A stretch of DNA of 16,904 nt from the NCBI GenBank assembly GCA_002343455.1, contig DDSR01000116.1, positions 135 to 17,038 on the forward strand, in the 5' to 3' direction. Shown here in pieces: positions 7,892 to 14,962 of this stretch (position 1 is the first letter of the stretch; each line of letters opens with the position of its first letter). This stretch comes from Deltaproteobacteria bacterium UBA2385. Its GTDB lineage: Bacteria > Myxococcota_A > UBA796 > UBA2385. Under the pieces are notes generated by a model. That model had not been told where the DNA came from and searched no databases. It saw only the letters and a program-made list of their open reading frames with translations. The translations under genes and the position numbers were made by a program.

Positions 7892-8575
7892 CTACTGTGC
7901 GAGCAGGAAGGTGGTCAGCGCGTCGAGCTCGGCCGGCGCGAGGTTGAGCTTGGGCATCGCCGTGCCCGGCTTGACGGCCTGTGGATCGGCCAGCCAGGCG
8001 CGCAGGGCGACCCGGTCGAAGCGCTTGCCGACGCCGTCCAGCGCCGGACCGACCGCCCCGCCCTGACCGCCGAGGCTGTGGCAGGAGGAGCAGATCTGGC
8101 CGTAGATCGGCGGGGCGTGGCTGAGGTCGACCGCGGCGATCGCCCCCGAGGTGGCCGGCGCCATGTCCGGGTCGCGCGGGAAGCCATTGGTGTCGATCTT
8201 CCCGACCCAGTCCAGGAAGTTGATGATGTCGGTGATCTCCTCTTCGCTGAAGTCGTACTGCACCATCTTGCGCTTGCCCGGGTACATCGCCTGCGGGTCC
8301 TTGATGAAGGTGCGGATCCAGGCCTCGCCGCGCCGCTCCACCACCCGGGTCAGCTCAGGCGCGTAGTAGGCGCCCTCACCCAGGATGGTGTGGCAGCCCA
8401 TGCAGTTGTTGCTGTCCCACAGCTCCTTGCCATGGACCACCGAGGCCGTCATGGCGTCCTGGTTGCTGCGCGCGGGAACCTGCCGGATCGTGTCGACCGT
8501 CAGGAAGAGGAAGACGCCGGAGAACCCGACGGTGGCGATGAAGAAGAACAGCTTCGCCTGGGATTTGGAGAGCAT
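7892..8575 (-). CDS. norC: NorC with an extra C-terminal cytochrome c domain (dihaem)
   Basis: A 227-residue cytochrome c subunit that passes electrons to NorB. Residues 8-28 are one membrane anchor. The first domain (about 45-128) is classic NorC: CMGCHTILGEGAYYAPELT (haem site Cys58, Cys61, His62), with Met104 in GKRKMVQYDFS as likely sixth ligand. A linker (about 129-155) rich in Ala, Asp and Pro leads to a second class-I cytochrome c domain, ICSSCHSLGGQG (Cys162, Cys165, His166) with GTAMPKL (Met207). Usual NorC is about 150 residues with one haem, so this is a fusion of some 80 extra residues. The second haem could serve as a built-in electron donor replacing a soluble cytochrome. GGAGG lies ten bases before the ATG. 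It is first in the nor operon. Confidence 0.95.
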   Translation of the reverse strand: MLSKSQAKLFFFIATVGFSGVFLFLTVDTIRQVPARSNQDAMTASVVHGKELWDSNNCMGCHTILGEGAYYAPELTRVVERRGEAWIRTFIKDPQAMYPGKRKMVQYDFSEEEITDIINFLDWVGKIDTNGFPRDPDMAPATSGAIAAVDLSHAPPIYGQICSSCHSLGGQGGAVGPALDGVGKRFDRVALRAWLADPQAVKPGTAMPKLNLAPAELDALTTFLLAQ

Positions 8576-8607
8576 GGGGCGCGGGCCTCCGGGCTGCGAG
8601 GGTTTCA

Positions 8608-8656
8608 GCGGACTTCCAGGTCCGCAATGCCGTTATCAACAGACCTGGAAATCCGC
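8608..8656 (-). promoter_or_regulatory. Putative operator upstream of norC (inverted plus direct repeat)
   Basis: Arms 8608-8622 (GCGGACTTCCAGGTC) and 8642-8656 are reverse complements with one mismatch and a 19-base gap. In addition TCCGCAAT occurs at 8621-8628 and 8652-8659 in the same orientation, 31 bp apart, about three helical turns. The site begins 33 bp upstream of the norC ATG, where a NO-responsive regulator would be expected. The gap holds TTGAT on the coding strand (8635-8639), one half of an FNR/DNR-type box, but the second half is not recognisable. It could instead be the 3' hairpin of the upstream gene's transcript; no T tract supports a terminator. Confidence 0.4.
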
Positions 8657-8680
8657 AATAGAGAATTGCATCCCCGCTCC

Positions 8681-8788
8681 GGGCGCGTCCGCGCTGGGCC
8701 CTGGGGCGCGTTCGCGCTGGGCCCTGGGGCGCGTTCGCGCTGGGCCCTGGGGCGCGTTCGCGCTGGGCCCTAGGGCGCGTCCGCGCTG
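8681..8788. repeat. 23-bp tandem repeat, four full copies plus a partial one
   Basis: Units start at 8681, 8704, 8727 and 8750, and a 16-bp partial unit at 8773. Each begins GGGCGCG and ends GCGCTGGGCCCT followed by G or A. The first and last copies carry GTCC where the three inner ones carry GTTC. Copies abut directly with no spacers, so this is a minisatellite rather than a CRISPR. The partial copy is coding (last codons of the SGNH gene), and the TAG stop falls at the end of the fourth copy, where the other copies have CAG. Each unit holds GGGCCC and the self-complementary GCGCGTTCGCGC, so transcripts would be strongly structured. Confidence 0.92.
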
Positions 8789-9786
8789 AGGGTCTGGTCC
8801 AGCAGCTCGCCCAGCTTTCGGGCGCCGGCGGCGTTGGGATGAACCGGGGTCTGCAGCAGCCGCTCGCGATGCCCGGTGGCCTGGAAGAGGCTGTCCCCGT
8901 CGGCCAGCAGGACCTCCTCCTCGGCCGCCACCTCGCGCATGATGTCCCAGTAGGGAGGCCAGCCGCCCGGTGGAGGGTGCCCCTCGATCCGGGCCTGCAT
9001 CGGCGGGACCAGCAACACCGGGAGGGCCCCGGCCTCGCGGCTCATCTGGATCAGCCTGCCCAGGTTCTCGCGGTACTCCTCGGGAGGGACCCGCGTCCTC
9101 GCGGTCGAGGAGGACGAGAGCGAGCCGGCCTGGGGAATGGCCTGGGCCCGCTGCCTCCGGACCGACTGGCGCAGCAGGAGGTTGCGGGCGCTGCGGTAGA
9201 GAGCGAGCTCCCGCAGGACCCGGCTCGCCGCCGCCCAGGCCGGCACCCGGAAGCGCTCGCGATCGCTCATGGTCCACTGGGTCCCGTCGCTGTTCAGGTT
9301 GCCGATGATGACCACATCGGGCTGAAAGGCGAGGCAGTGGTGCTCGAGCTTGGCGATGGACTGCACGGTGCTGTGTCCGGGGGCGGCGCAGCTGCCGACC
9401 TGGACGTCAACGCCGGGGAAGCGCTCCTCCCGCCGCCGCTCCAGCACCGCGCCCATCGTCTCCTCCCAGTCCAGCAGCCAGCCCAGCAGGGCTGAGTCGC
9501 CCACCAGGATGATGCGCTCGACCCCCTCGCCCTTCTGGGCTGGGTGCTCGGGCCCTCGCATCCGCCAGGAGTTCACCGCGAAGCTGCGGGTCCCCATGGT
9601 GCCCGAGGGGGGCCGGATGTCCCAGCCCGGGACCTGCTCGCTGGCGACCATGCTGTGGCTCCCGTCCAGGTCCTGCACCAGCTCCAGCCGCCCGTTGACG
9701 GACTCCGGCAGCAGGCGCGCCCCCCCCTCCAGCAGGCCCAGCAGGCCCAAGGTGACCAGGGCCGACCAGAGCAGGCGTCGCCGCAT
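8770..9786 (-). CDS. SGNH/GDSL-hydrolase-like membrane-anchored protein
   Basis: A 338-residue protein with a signal anchor (RLLWSALVTLGLLGLLEGGARLL). SGNH blocks: RIILVGDSALLGW (Gly96-Asp97-Ser98), CAAPGHSTVQ (block II Gly137), VIIGNLNSDG (Gly162-Asn163) and TPVHPNAAGARKLGELL (His316). The residue three before the His, normally Asp, is Thr313, so the triad may be a Ser-His dyad or the enzyme may be impaired. The start is taken as the ATG at 9786, whose A is the last base of the TGA stop of the upstream membrane-protein gene (TGATG), implying translational coupling; a GTG lies one codon earlier. Pairing with a polytopic membrane protein suggests that both act on the same exported glycan or lipid, which is inference. 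The last codons and stop lie in a 23-bp tandem repeat. Confidence 0.82.
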   Translation of the reverse strand: MRRRLLWSALVTLGLLGLLEGGARLLPESVNGRLELVQDLDGSHSMVASEQVPGWDIRPPSGTMGTRSFAVNSWRMRGPEHPAQKGEGVERIILVGDSALLGWLLDWEETMGAVLERRREERFPGVDVQVGSCAAPGHSTVQSIAKLEHHCLAFQPDVVIIGNLNSDGTQWTMSDRERFRVPAWAAASRVLRELALYRSARNLLLRQSVRRQRAQAIPQAGSLSSSSTARTRVPPEEYRENLGRLIQMSREAGALPVLLVPPMQARIEGHPPPGGWPPYWDIMREVAAEEEVLLADGDSLFQATGHRERLLQTPVHPNAAGARKLGELLDQTLSADAP

Positions 9787-11480
9787 CACGGCGCCAGCTC
9801 CCAGGCGTGCCGTAGGCCGTCGCTGCGGGTCGGCTCGCCCAGCAGCTCGGTCATCAGGCGGGTGTACAGACCCCCCTTGTTCACGTCGAAGCCTCGACCC
9901 TGTGCCTCCAGGTCCTCGTGCACCACCACCCAGGCGTAGCGGGTGGGCAGGATCTGCCGCAGCCGCTCCTCGCTCAAGGTGTGGCTGTCGCGTTCCTGGC
10001 GGGTGTGGCGCTCCAGGCTCAGCAGCACGTCGTTGTCCCCGGAGCGCTGGATGTGCGGGTCGATCGAGTAGGGGATCGGGCGACCGTGGCCGACCTGGTA
10101 CCAGAGGTAGCGGCTTGTCAGCATGGTTCGATCGACCTGGGGGGGAAGATCCAGCACCCCCCTCCGGTCCACGGGGTCTTGGGCCTCCAGGGCGGCGACG
10201 AGGGCGGGGATCTCGGCCGGGGCGGAGGGCAGGGGAGGGGAGATTGGGCTCGCCCAGAGGCTCTCGGCGGCGACCAGGCCCCCCAGCAGCAGGGAGAGCG
10301 GCCAGCCCAGGCGCGGGGAGAGGCGGGAGAGGGCCACCCCAGCCAGCCCGCAGAGCGAGGCGATGCCGACCACGCCCAGCCGTGCGGCGTGGGTGATGGC
10401 CAGCTCGGGCACCGCGAGCTGGAGCAGGATGAAGGGCAGGCCGACGACCTGCTCGCCCATCTTCACCAGGGCGCCGTTCCAGACCAGGTAGGGGCCCAGG
10501 GCCAGGACCAGGGGCAGCAGGCTCAGCGCCAGCCAGGCCGCCCTAGGCCGAGGCAGCCGCAGCAGCCCTACCAGGGCCAGCAGCAGCAGGCTGGCCCGCA
10601 GGTAGAAGCTGTGCTCGAAGAGCTCGCCGGCGGCGGCGAAGTCGTAGGAGGCGAAGCCGGGCCGGACCAGCTCCTGTGGGTCGACGGCGTTGTGCAGGAT
10701 CAGGGCGAGGTTCTGGTGGCCGCCCCGGGGGAGGGCCGCATCGGGCACCTCGAAGGAGGCGCGGAAGAGCAGGAAGACGGGGAGGGCCAGGGCCGCGGTG
10801 CTGCCGGCGCCGGCGAGCAGGGCCAGGGGGGAGAGGCGGCGGCGCAGCAGCAGGACCAGCAGGATCAGGGCCAGGGGCAGGACCAGGGCGAGACCGAAAT
10901 AGAAGCTGTTGGCCGCGGCGAGGCCGGTCAGCAGCCCGGCCAGGGCGTGGTCGCGCAGGCGCTGCCTGTGCAGCGCCCGGGCCCAGCCCCACAGCGCCAG
11001 GGCGACGAAGCCGGTGGCGGTGGCCTCGGTGATGCCGTTGTACTGCTCGCAGAGCAGGTAGGGGGCGGTCATATGAGCCAGGCCCGCCACCAGGGCGTGG
11101 GGGCCCGGGCGCTGGGCCAGCTCCTGGGCCAGCAGGTGGGCGGCGAAGCCGGCCAGGGCGAAGCGCAGCACCGCCACGAGGTTGAAGCCCAGCGCCACGC
11201 TCTCCGGGCTGGCGCCGCCGGCCAGGGCGATGGGCAGGGCGAGCAGCGCGCCGACCGGATCGATGTGGAAGAGCACACCGCCCCGCGGGTGCATGATCAG
11301 ATCGGTGCGCCAGGGCAGCTCGCCCTGGGAGAGGCTCTGCGCCCACCACCAGCTCCCCCAGGCGTGGTTGTAGACGTCCACCCCTGGGTGCCCCGACAGC
11401 GCGCTGCTCCAGTCGCCCGGGTTGACCAGGAGGGCTGCGAGCAGGAGGTAGAGCAGGGCCCAGCCGAGGGTGGTGCGCAC
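9786..11480 (-). CDS. Polytopic membrane protein, GT-C glycosyltransferase-like (paralogue A)
   Basis: A protein of 564 residues if it starts at the GTG at 11480; an ATG at 11528 would add 16 residues with atypical codons and leave only six bases to the divergent start. About ten hydrophobic spans follow one another up to about residue 410, then a soluble C-terminal part. After the first span comes HPGVDVYNHAWGSWW (Asp35, His39), an acidic loop like that holding the catalytic acid in GT-C sugar transferases. Also present are EQYNGITEA (Glu145), LHNAVDP (262-268), VLDLPPQVDR (442-451) and YQVGHGRPIPY (Gln462, His465, Pro468). The same motifs occur in the protein at 14943-16595, and weaker forms in the two genes between. 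Substrate and donor are unknown; a YfhO-like or other polytopic family is the alternative. It overlaps the downstream SGNH gene by one base. Confidence 0.8.
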   Translation of the reverse strand: MRTTLGWALLYLLLAALLVNPGDWSSALSGHPGVDVYNHAWGSWWWAQSLSQGELPWRTDLIMHPRGGVLFHIDPVGALLALPIALAGGASPESVALGFNLVAVLRFALAGFAAHLLAQELAQRPGPHALVAGLAHMTAPYLLCEQYNGITEATATGFVALALWGWARALHRQRLRDHALAGLLTGLAAANSFYFGLALVLPLALILLVLLLRRRLSPLALLAGAGSTAALALPVFLLFRASFEVPDAALPRGGHQNLALILHNAVDPQELVRPGFASYDFAAAGELFEHSFYLRASLLLLALVGLLRLPRPRAAWLALSLLPLVLALGPYLVWNGALVKMGEQVVGLPFILLQLAVPELAITHAARLGVVGIASLCGLAGVALSRLSPRLGWPLSLLLGGLVAAESLWASPISPPLPSAPAEIPALVAALEAQDPVDRRGVLDLPPQVDRTMLTSRYLWYQVGHGRPIPYSIDPHIQRSGDNDVLLSLERHTRQERDSHTLSEERLRQILPTRYAWVVVHEDLEAQGRGFDVNKGGLYTRLMTELLGEPTRSDGLRHAWELAP

Positions 11481-11486
11481 GGCGGG

Positions 11487-11492
11487 AGGGTA
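11487..11492 (-). promoter_or_regulatory. Candidate -10 box (TACCCT) for a leaderless GTG start
   Basis: On the minus strand TACCCT is followed by exactly six bases (CCCGCC) and then the GTG at 11480. A TANNNT box placed so that transcription would begin at the start codon is the pattern of a leaderless mRNA, and no Shine-Dalgarno is present. The mirror-image arrangement for the divergent gene strengthens the reading, though the match is short. Confidence 0.35.
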
Positions 11493-11522
11493 GCACCGCG
11501 GTCGGGAGAAGCTCACGGGTGG

Positions 11523-11528
11523 TAGCAT
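11523..11528 (+). promoter_or_regulatory. Candidate -10 box (TAGCAT) for a leaderless GTG start
   Basis: TAGCAT is followed by six bases (CCCCGC) and the GTG at 11535. This is the same spacing as the minus-strand box for the divergent gene. No good Shine-Dalgarno precedes the GTG. GGTAGCA also occurs at 11489-11495, so the short gap contains two similar elements. No -35 box is clear. Confidence 0.35.
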
Positions 11529-11534
11529 CCCCGC

Positions 11535-13142
11535 GTGGCCACCCTGTCGTCCCTCCTGCGCACCCGTTGGGACCACCTCGCCGTGCTCCTCGTGGCCGTG
11601 GGGGTCTTCGCGGGCTGGAGCGCGGCGCCGGCCATCTCGCCCTCCTCCCCCGAGCTGCTGCTGGGGCGCGACCTCCCCGTGGACGGCGCACACACCGTCT
11701 TCATCTATGCGGCGCTGGCCCGGGGGCTCAGCGGCGAGGGGCCCCTCACGCAGATCGACGGCTTCTGGTTCCCGGTCGGTCGGCCCCTGCTCGACGCCGC
11801 CTGGAACATGGTCGACGCGCTCCTGGCCGCGCCGCTGCTGCTGCTGCTGGGCCCGGCCCGCGGCACCATGCTGGCCACCGGCCTCTTCGGCGTCGCCAAT
11901 GCCCTGGCGGGGGGCTTCATGGGACGGCGGCTAGGCGGCCCCGGCTGGCCGGCGGTCGTCGGCGCCGTCGGCCTGGGCTTCGCCCCCTTCGCCTGGGCCG
12001 AGATCCACCAGGGACGCCCCACCCAGGCCCTGCTCGCGCCCCTGGCCCTGGCCCTGGCCGCCGCCGTCTCCCCGCGCGGCCGAGGGATCGCCGCCGGCCT
12101 GCTGACGGCGCTCTCCGGCGCCTGCTACTGGTTTCACGGCCTCTTCCTCGCCCCGCTGGTCGGCCTCGCCCTGCTGGGCAGCAGGTCGCTGCGCCAGGGC
12201 CTCGGCAGCGTGCTGGTCGCCGGCCTCGCCTGCCTGCTGGCCATCTCCCCCTTCGCCCTGTGGGTGTTCTCCCGCTGGGGAGCGCTCCAGGGCACCGGTG
12301 GCGCGCGCGCCTTCCGCGTACCGGTGGCCTGGCCCTGGCAGCCCGGCATCGTCGACGGCCCCTCCTCCGAGCTCTACCTGCCGTTGGGGCTCTGTGTGCT
12401 GGCGGTGCCCGCCGTGGTGGTCGGGTCCCGGCGCCTCGCCGTCCCGCTGCTGCTCGGCGTGTTGGCCCTCTTCTCGCTCTCCTTCGGCAGCTCCGCGGTG
12501 ATCTTCGGGCGGGAGCTGGCCATGCCCTGGTCCTGGCTGGACGAGCTGCCCCTGCTCTCGCGGCTGTGGTGGCCCTACCGCGCGCTGGGCGCCGCCTCCG
12601 TCGGGCTCGCCGCGGTCGCTGCCCTGGGCGCCGCCACCCGACCCGGGCGCTGGCTGGCCCCCCTCTGCCTGCTCGGGGTCTTCGCCCAGGTCCTCGACCA
12701 GCCCGGCCGCCTGCCGGTCAGCGCGGTTCCTCCCTTGCCGGGCTGGCATGCCGAGCTCCCCCCGGGGCCGATCCTGCTGCTGCCGGCCCTCGATCCCCGT
12801 ACCGGCAAGGTCGCGCTCCTGCAGCAGGCCGACCATGGCCGGCCCCTGGTCAACGGCATGGGGATGAGCGAGCGAGACCTCTGGCCGCCGGAGTTCTCGG
12901 CCTGGTGGAAGGCCGATCCGCTGCTGCGGGGGATCGAGGCGGTCGAGCGGGGCCGCAAGCTCTCCGCGCCCGCCGACGCCCGGGGGCTGGCGCGGGCCGG
13001 GGTGGTCGCGGTGCTGATCGACGAGGGCTACGCCCGAGGCCTGCCCGCGGAGTCCTGGGCCTGGCTGCGGGCCTCGCTGGGGGAGCCCCGCTGCGGCCTC
13101 GCGGGGGTCTGTGCCTGGGTGTTGAACCCGGAGGCGGAGTGA
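11535..13142 (+). CDS. Polytopic membrane protein, GT-C glycosyltransferase-like (paralogue B)
   Basis: A 535-residue protein with about ten hydrophobic spans and a soluble C-terminal stretch (from about 395). It keeps the family's landmarks in weaker form: LPVDGAHTVF after the first span (Asp50, His53), PFAWAEIHQGRPTQ (Glu156, His158, Gly160), GPILLLPALDPR in place of the VLDLP motif, and QQADHGRPLVN (Gln431, His434, Gly435, Pro437). It resembles GT-C-fold enzymes that move sugars from polyprenyl carriers on the outer face of the membrane, but I cannot name a Pfam family, so treat the function as unproven. The GTG start has no Shine-Dalgarno and a TAGCAT box six bases before it. It overlaps the next gene by GTGA (four bases), the sign of a coupled operon. 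Confidence 0.82.
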   Translation: MATLSSLLRTRWDHLAVLLVAVGVFAGWSAAPAISPSSPELLLGRDLPVDGAHTVFIYAALARGLSGEGPLTQIDGFWFPVGRPLLDAAWNMVDALLAAPLLLLLGPARGTMLATGLFGVANALAGGFMGRRLGGPGWPAVVGAVGLGFAPFAWAEIHQGRPTQALLAPLALALAAAVSPRGRGIAAGLLTALSGACYWFHGLFLAPLVGLALLGSRSLRQGLGSVLVAGLACLLAISPFALWVFSRWGALQGTGGARAFRVPVAWPWQPGIVDGPSSELYLPLGLCVLAVPAVVVGSRRLAVPLLLGVLALFSLSFGSSAVIFGRELAMPWSWLDELPLLSRLWWPYRALGAASVGLAAVAALGAATRPGRWLAPLCLLGVFAQVLDQPGRLPVSAVPPLPGWHAELPPGPILLLPALDPRTGKVALLQQADHGRPLVNGMGMSERDLWPPEFSAWWKADPLLRGIEAVERGRKLSAPADARGLARAGVVAVLIDEGYARGLPAESWAWLRASLGEPRCGLAGVCAWVLNPEAE

Positions 13143-14962
13143 GGCCCCGGCTCGCCCGCGCGGGCCTGATCCTGGCGCTGAGCCTGGTCCTGGCCAGCCC
13201 GGCCTTGCGCTCGGCCCAGGAGCGCGTGCTCGGCTCGGCCTGGACCGACACCGCCAAGCACGTCTGGACCCTGTGGATCGGCCGGACCATGCTGCGCGAG
13301 GAGGGCCGCCTCTGGGGCCACACCGACCTCGTCAACCACCCTGTCGGGATGGATCTGTACATCATCGAGCCGCTGGGCGCGCTGTTCGCGGCGCTGGTGC
13401 CGGTGGACTCCATCGTCCTGGTTGCCAACCTGCTCGCCCTGCTCAACCTGCTGCTGCTGGGGCTGTGCAGCGCCTTCCTGGGCGACCGGGTCGCGGGCGG
13501 CGTCCTCCCAGGGCTGGTCAGCGCCCTGCTCGCCCTGGGCTGCTCGGCGACCGCCTTCGCCTTCCACCTCGGCGTCGGCGAGCTGCAGCACCTCTTCCTC
13601 CTGCCCCTGGTCTTGGGGCTGCTGGTCCGACTGTGGCAGGAGCGCCGCTGGCGGGACGCCGTCCTGCTCGGGCTGTGCATCGGCGGCGCGGTCGGTTCGG
13701 GCCTCTACCTGGGCCTGATGGCGGCCGTGGCCGCCCTGGTGGGAGGGCTGGTCGCGCTGGTCCTGGGCCCGGGTCGGCTGCACCTGCTGGGAGGGCTCGG
13801 GCTCGCCGCGCTGCTCTCCCTCCTGACCGCGGCCCCCTTCCTGCATGGGCTCCGGCAGAACTGGCCCGGACACGCGGACAAGGGCGAGGGGGGGCTGATT
13901 CAGTTCGTGGCCACACCTCTGGACAAGCCCTGGTACCGGGTGGACCTGGGCGGGGCCATCTGGCCGATGGAGGTGCCGCCCGAGGTGCCCGCGCCGGCCT
14001 ATTACGGTGGACAGTACCTGGGGCCCGTCCTGCTCGGCCTCGCCCTGGTCGGGCTCTGGCGCCGACCGCGAGAGGGCGCGCTGCTCGGCGCCGTGGCCCT
14101 GACCGCCTTCGTCTTCGCCCTTGGGACACAGCCGATCTGGTTCGGACAGACGCTCTCCTCCTGGCCCGACGACGCAGCCCTGCCGTATGCCTGGCTCAAG
14201 TACGGGCTCAACGCCGTCGCCGCCGCGCCGCACTACCCCAGGCGGCTCGTCACGCTCAGCGCCATGGCCCTGGCCGCCATGGGGGGGCTCGCCTTCGCCG
14301 GGGTCGCCCGCCCCCGCCTCGCCCTCCTTGGGCCGGCGCTCGCCTTGCTGGCCTGGGCGGACGCCAGCCTGCGCCTTCCGGGAGCCTGGCCCTGGCCGAC
14401 CAGCCCGGTGCCCCCGACGGAGCAGCTCTCCGCCTTGCACCAGCAGGACGGTGGCGCCGTGCTCGATCTGTCCTATTCGCTGGTTCGGGACGTCGACCTG
14501 CGCAACCGCACCGCCTGGTTCCAGGTGGGGCATGGCCTCCCCACCCAGGCCGTCGCCATCTCCCAGCTCGACGAGGCCTTCTCGCAGGGCGCGGCCAGGG
14601 CGCTCGGTCTGGACCTGGTGCGCGATCTGCGCGAGGTTCGCGACGGGGGGGCGCTGGAGGGGGACTACCGCCTGGACATCGCCCTGCTGCAGGAGGACGG
14701 CTACAGCTGGCTGCTGCTCTACGGTTCCTCCCGGCCCATGCACGAGGGCGAGAACCTGATCAACCCGGGCCAATGGGGACCTCCCCGACAGGAGCACGAC
14801 GCGCTCAGCGCGGTCCTCGGTCCGCCCGCCCTGGTCGAGGACGCCGCGGCGATCTGGCGCTTGCCGGAGGTGCAGGCCAGCGAGGAGGAGCTCGCTGCGG
14901 CGCGAAAGGTCCGCGATCAGCGGGCCCGAGAGGTGGGCAAACGTGTCTTCGTCTACGACTGA
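13139..14962 (+). CDS. Polytopic membrane protein, GT-C glycosyltransferase-like (paralogue C)
   Basis: A 607-residue protein, the longest of the four paralogues. The first span (LARAGLILALSLVLASPAL) is followed by WTDTAKHVWTLW (Asp37, His41), the equivalent of the acidic-His loop. GVGELQHLFLLP (Glu148) replaces the E-x-H-x-G motif. A large loop at about 240-290 (WPGHADKGEG to YYGGQYLG) lies between spans. The C-terminal part has AVLDLSYSLVRD (440-451) and WFQVGHGLPTQ (Gln462, His465, Gly466, Pro468), then a 130-residue tail ending in a charged helix. The GTG start at 13139 overlaps the stop of the preceding gene (GTGA). The same frame is open for some 540 codons further upstream, but that part is an out-of-frame shadow of paralogue B. 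Its 3' end overlaps the next gene by 20 bases. Function is inferred from architecture only. Confidence 0.82.
   Translation: MRPRLARAGLILALSLVLASPALRSAQERVLGSAWTDTAKHVWTLWIGRTMLREEGRLWGHTDLVNHPVGMDLYIIEPLGALFAALVPVDSIVLVANLLALLNLLLLGLCSAFLGDRVAGGVLPGLVSALLALGCSATAFAFHLGVGELQHLFLLPLVLGLLVRLWQERRWRDAVLLGLCIGGAVGSGLYLGLMAAVAALVGGLVALVLGPGRLHLLGGLGLAALLSLLTAAPFLHGLRQNWPGHADKGEGGLIQFVATPLDKPWYRVDLGGAIWPMEVPPEVPAPAYYGGQYLGPVLLGLALVGLWRRPREGALLGAVALTAFVFALGTQPIWFGQTLSSWPDDAALPYAWLKYGLNAVAAAPHYPRRLVTLSAMALAAMGGLAFAGVARPRLALLGPALALLAWADASLRLPGAWPWPTSPVPPTEQLSALHQQDGGAVLDLSYSLVRDVDLRNRTAWFQVGHGLPTQAVAISQLDEAFSQGAARALGLDLVRDLREVRDGGALEGDYRLDIALLQEDGYSWLLLYGSSRPMHEGENLINPGQWGPPRQEHDALSAVLGPPALVEDAAAIWRLPEVQASEEELAAARKVRDQRAREVGKRVFVYD

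Noticed and set aside
6483..8066. Long plus-strand open frame opposite norB and norC
   Set aside because: The translation is rich in Asp, His, Gln and Glu, the mirror of membrane-protein codons, and overlaps two certain genes on the other strand.
8635..8639. Full FNR/DNR box upstream of norC
   Set aside because: Only the TTGAT half is present on the coding strand; the expected second half at the right spacing reads GCATT.
8681..8788. CRISPR array
   Set aside because: Repeat units are contiguous with no spacers, and no cas genes are present; it is a tandem repeat.
11519..14962. A single 1147-residue protein spanning two membrane-protein genes
   Set aside because: Only the last 607 codons read as a hydrophobic membrane protein. 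The first 540 are an out-of-frame shadow of paralogue B, rich in Arg, Pro and Gly. The GTGA overlap at 13139 explains the start of the real gene.
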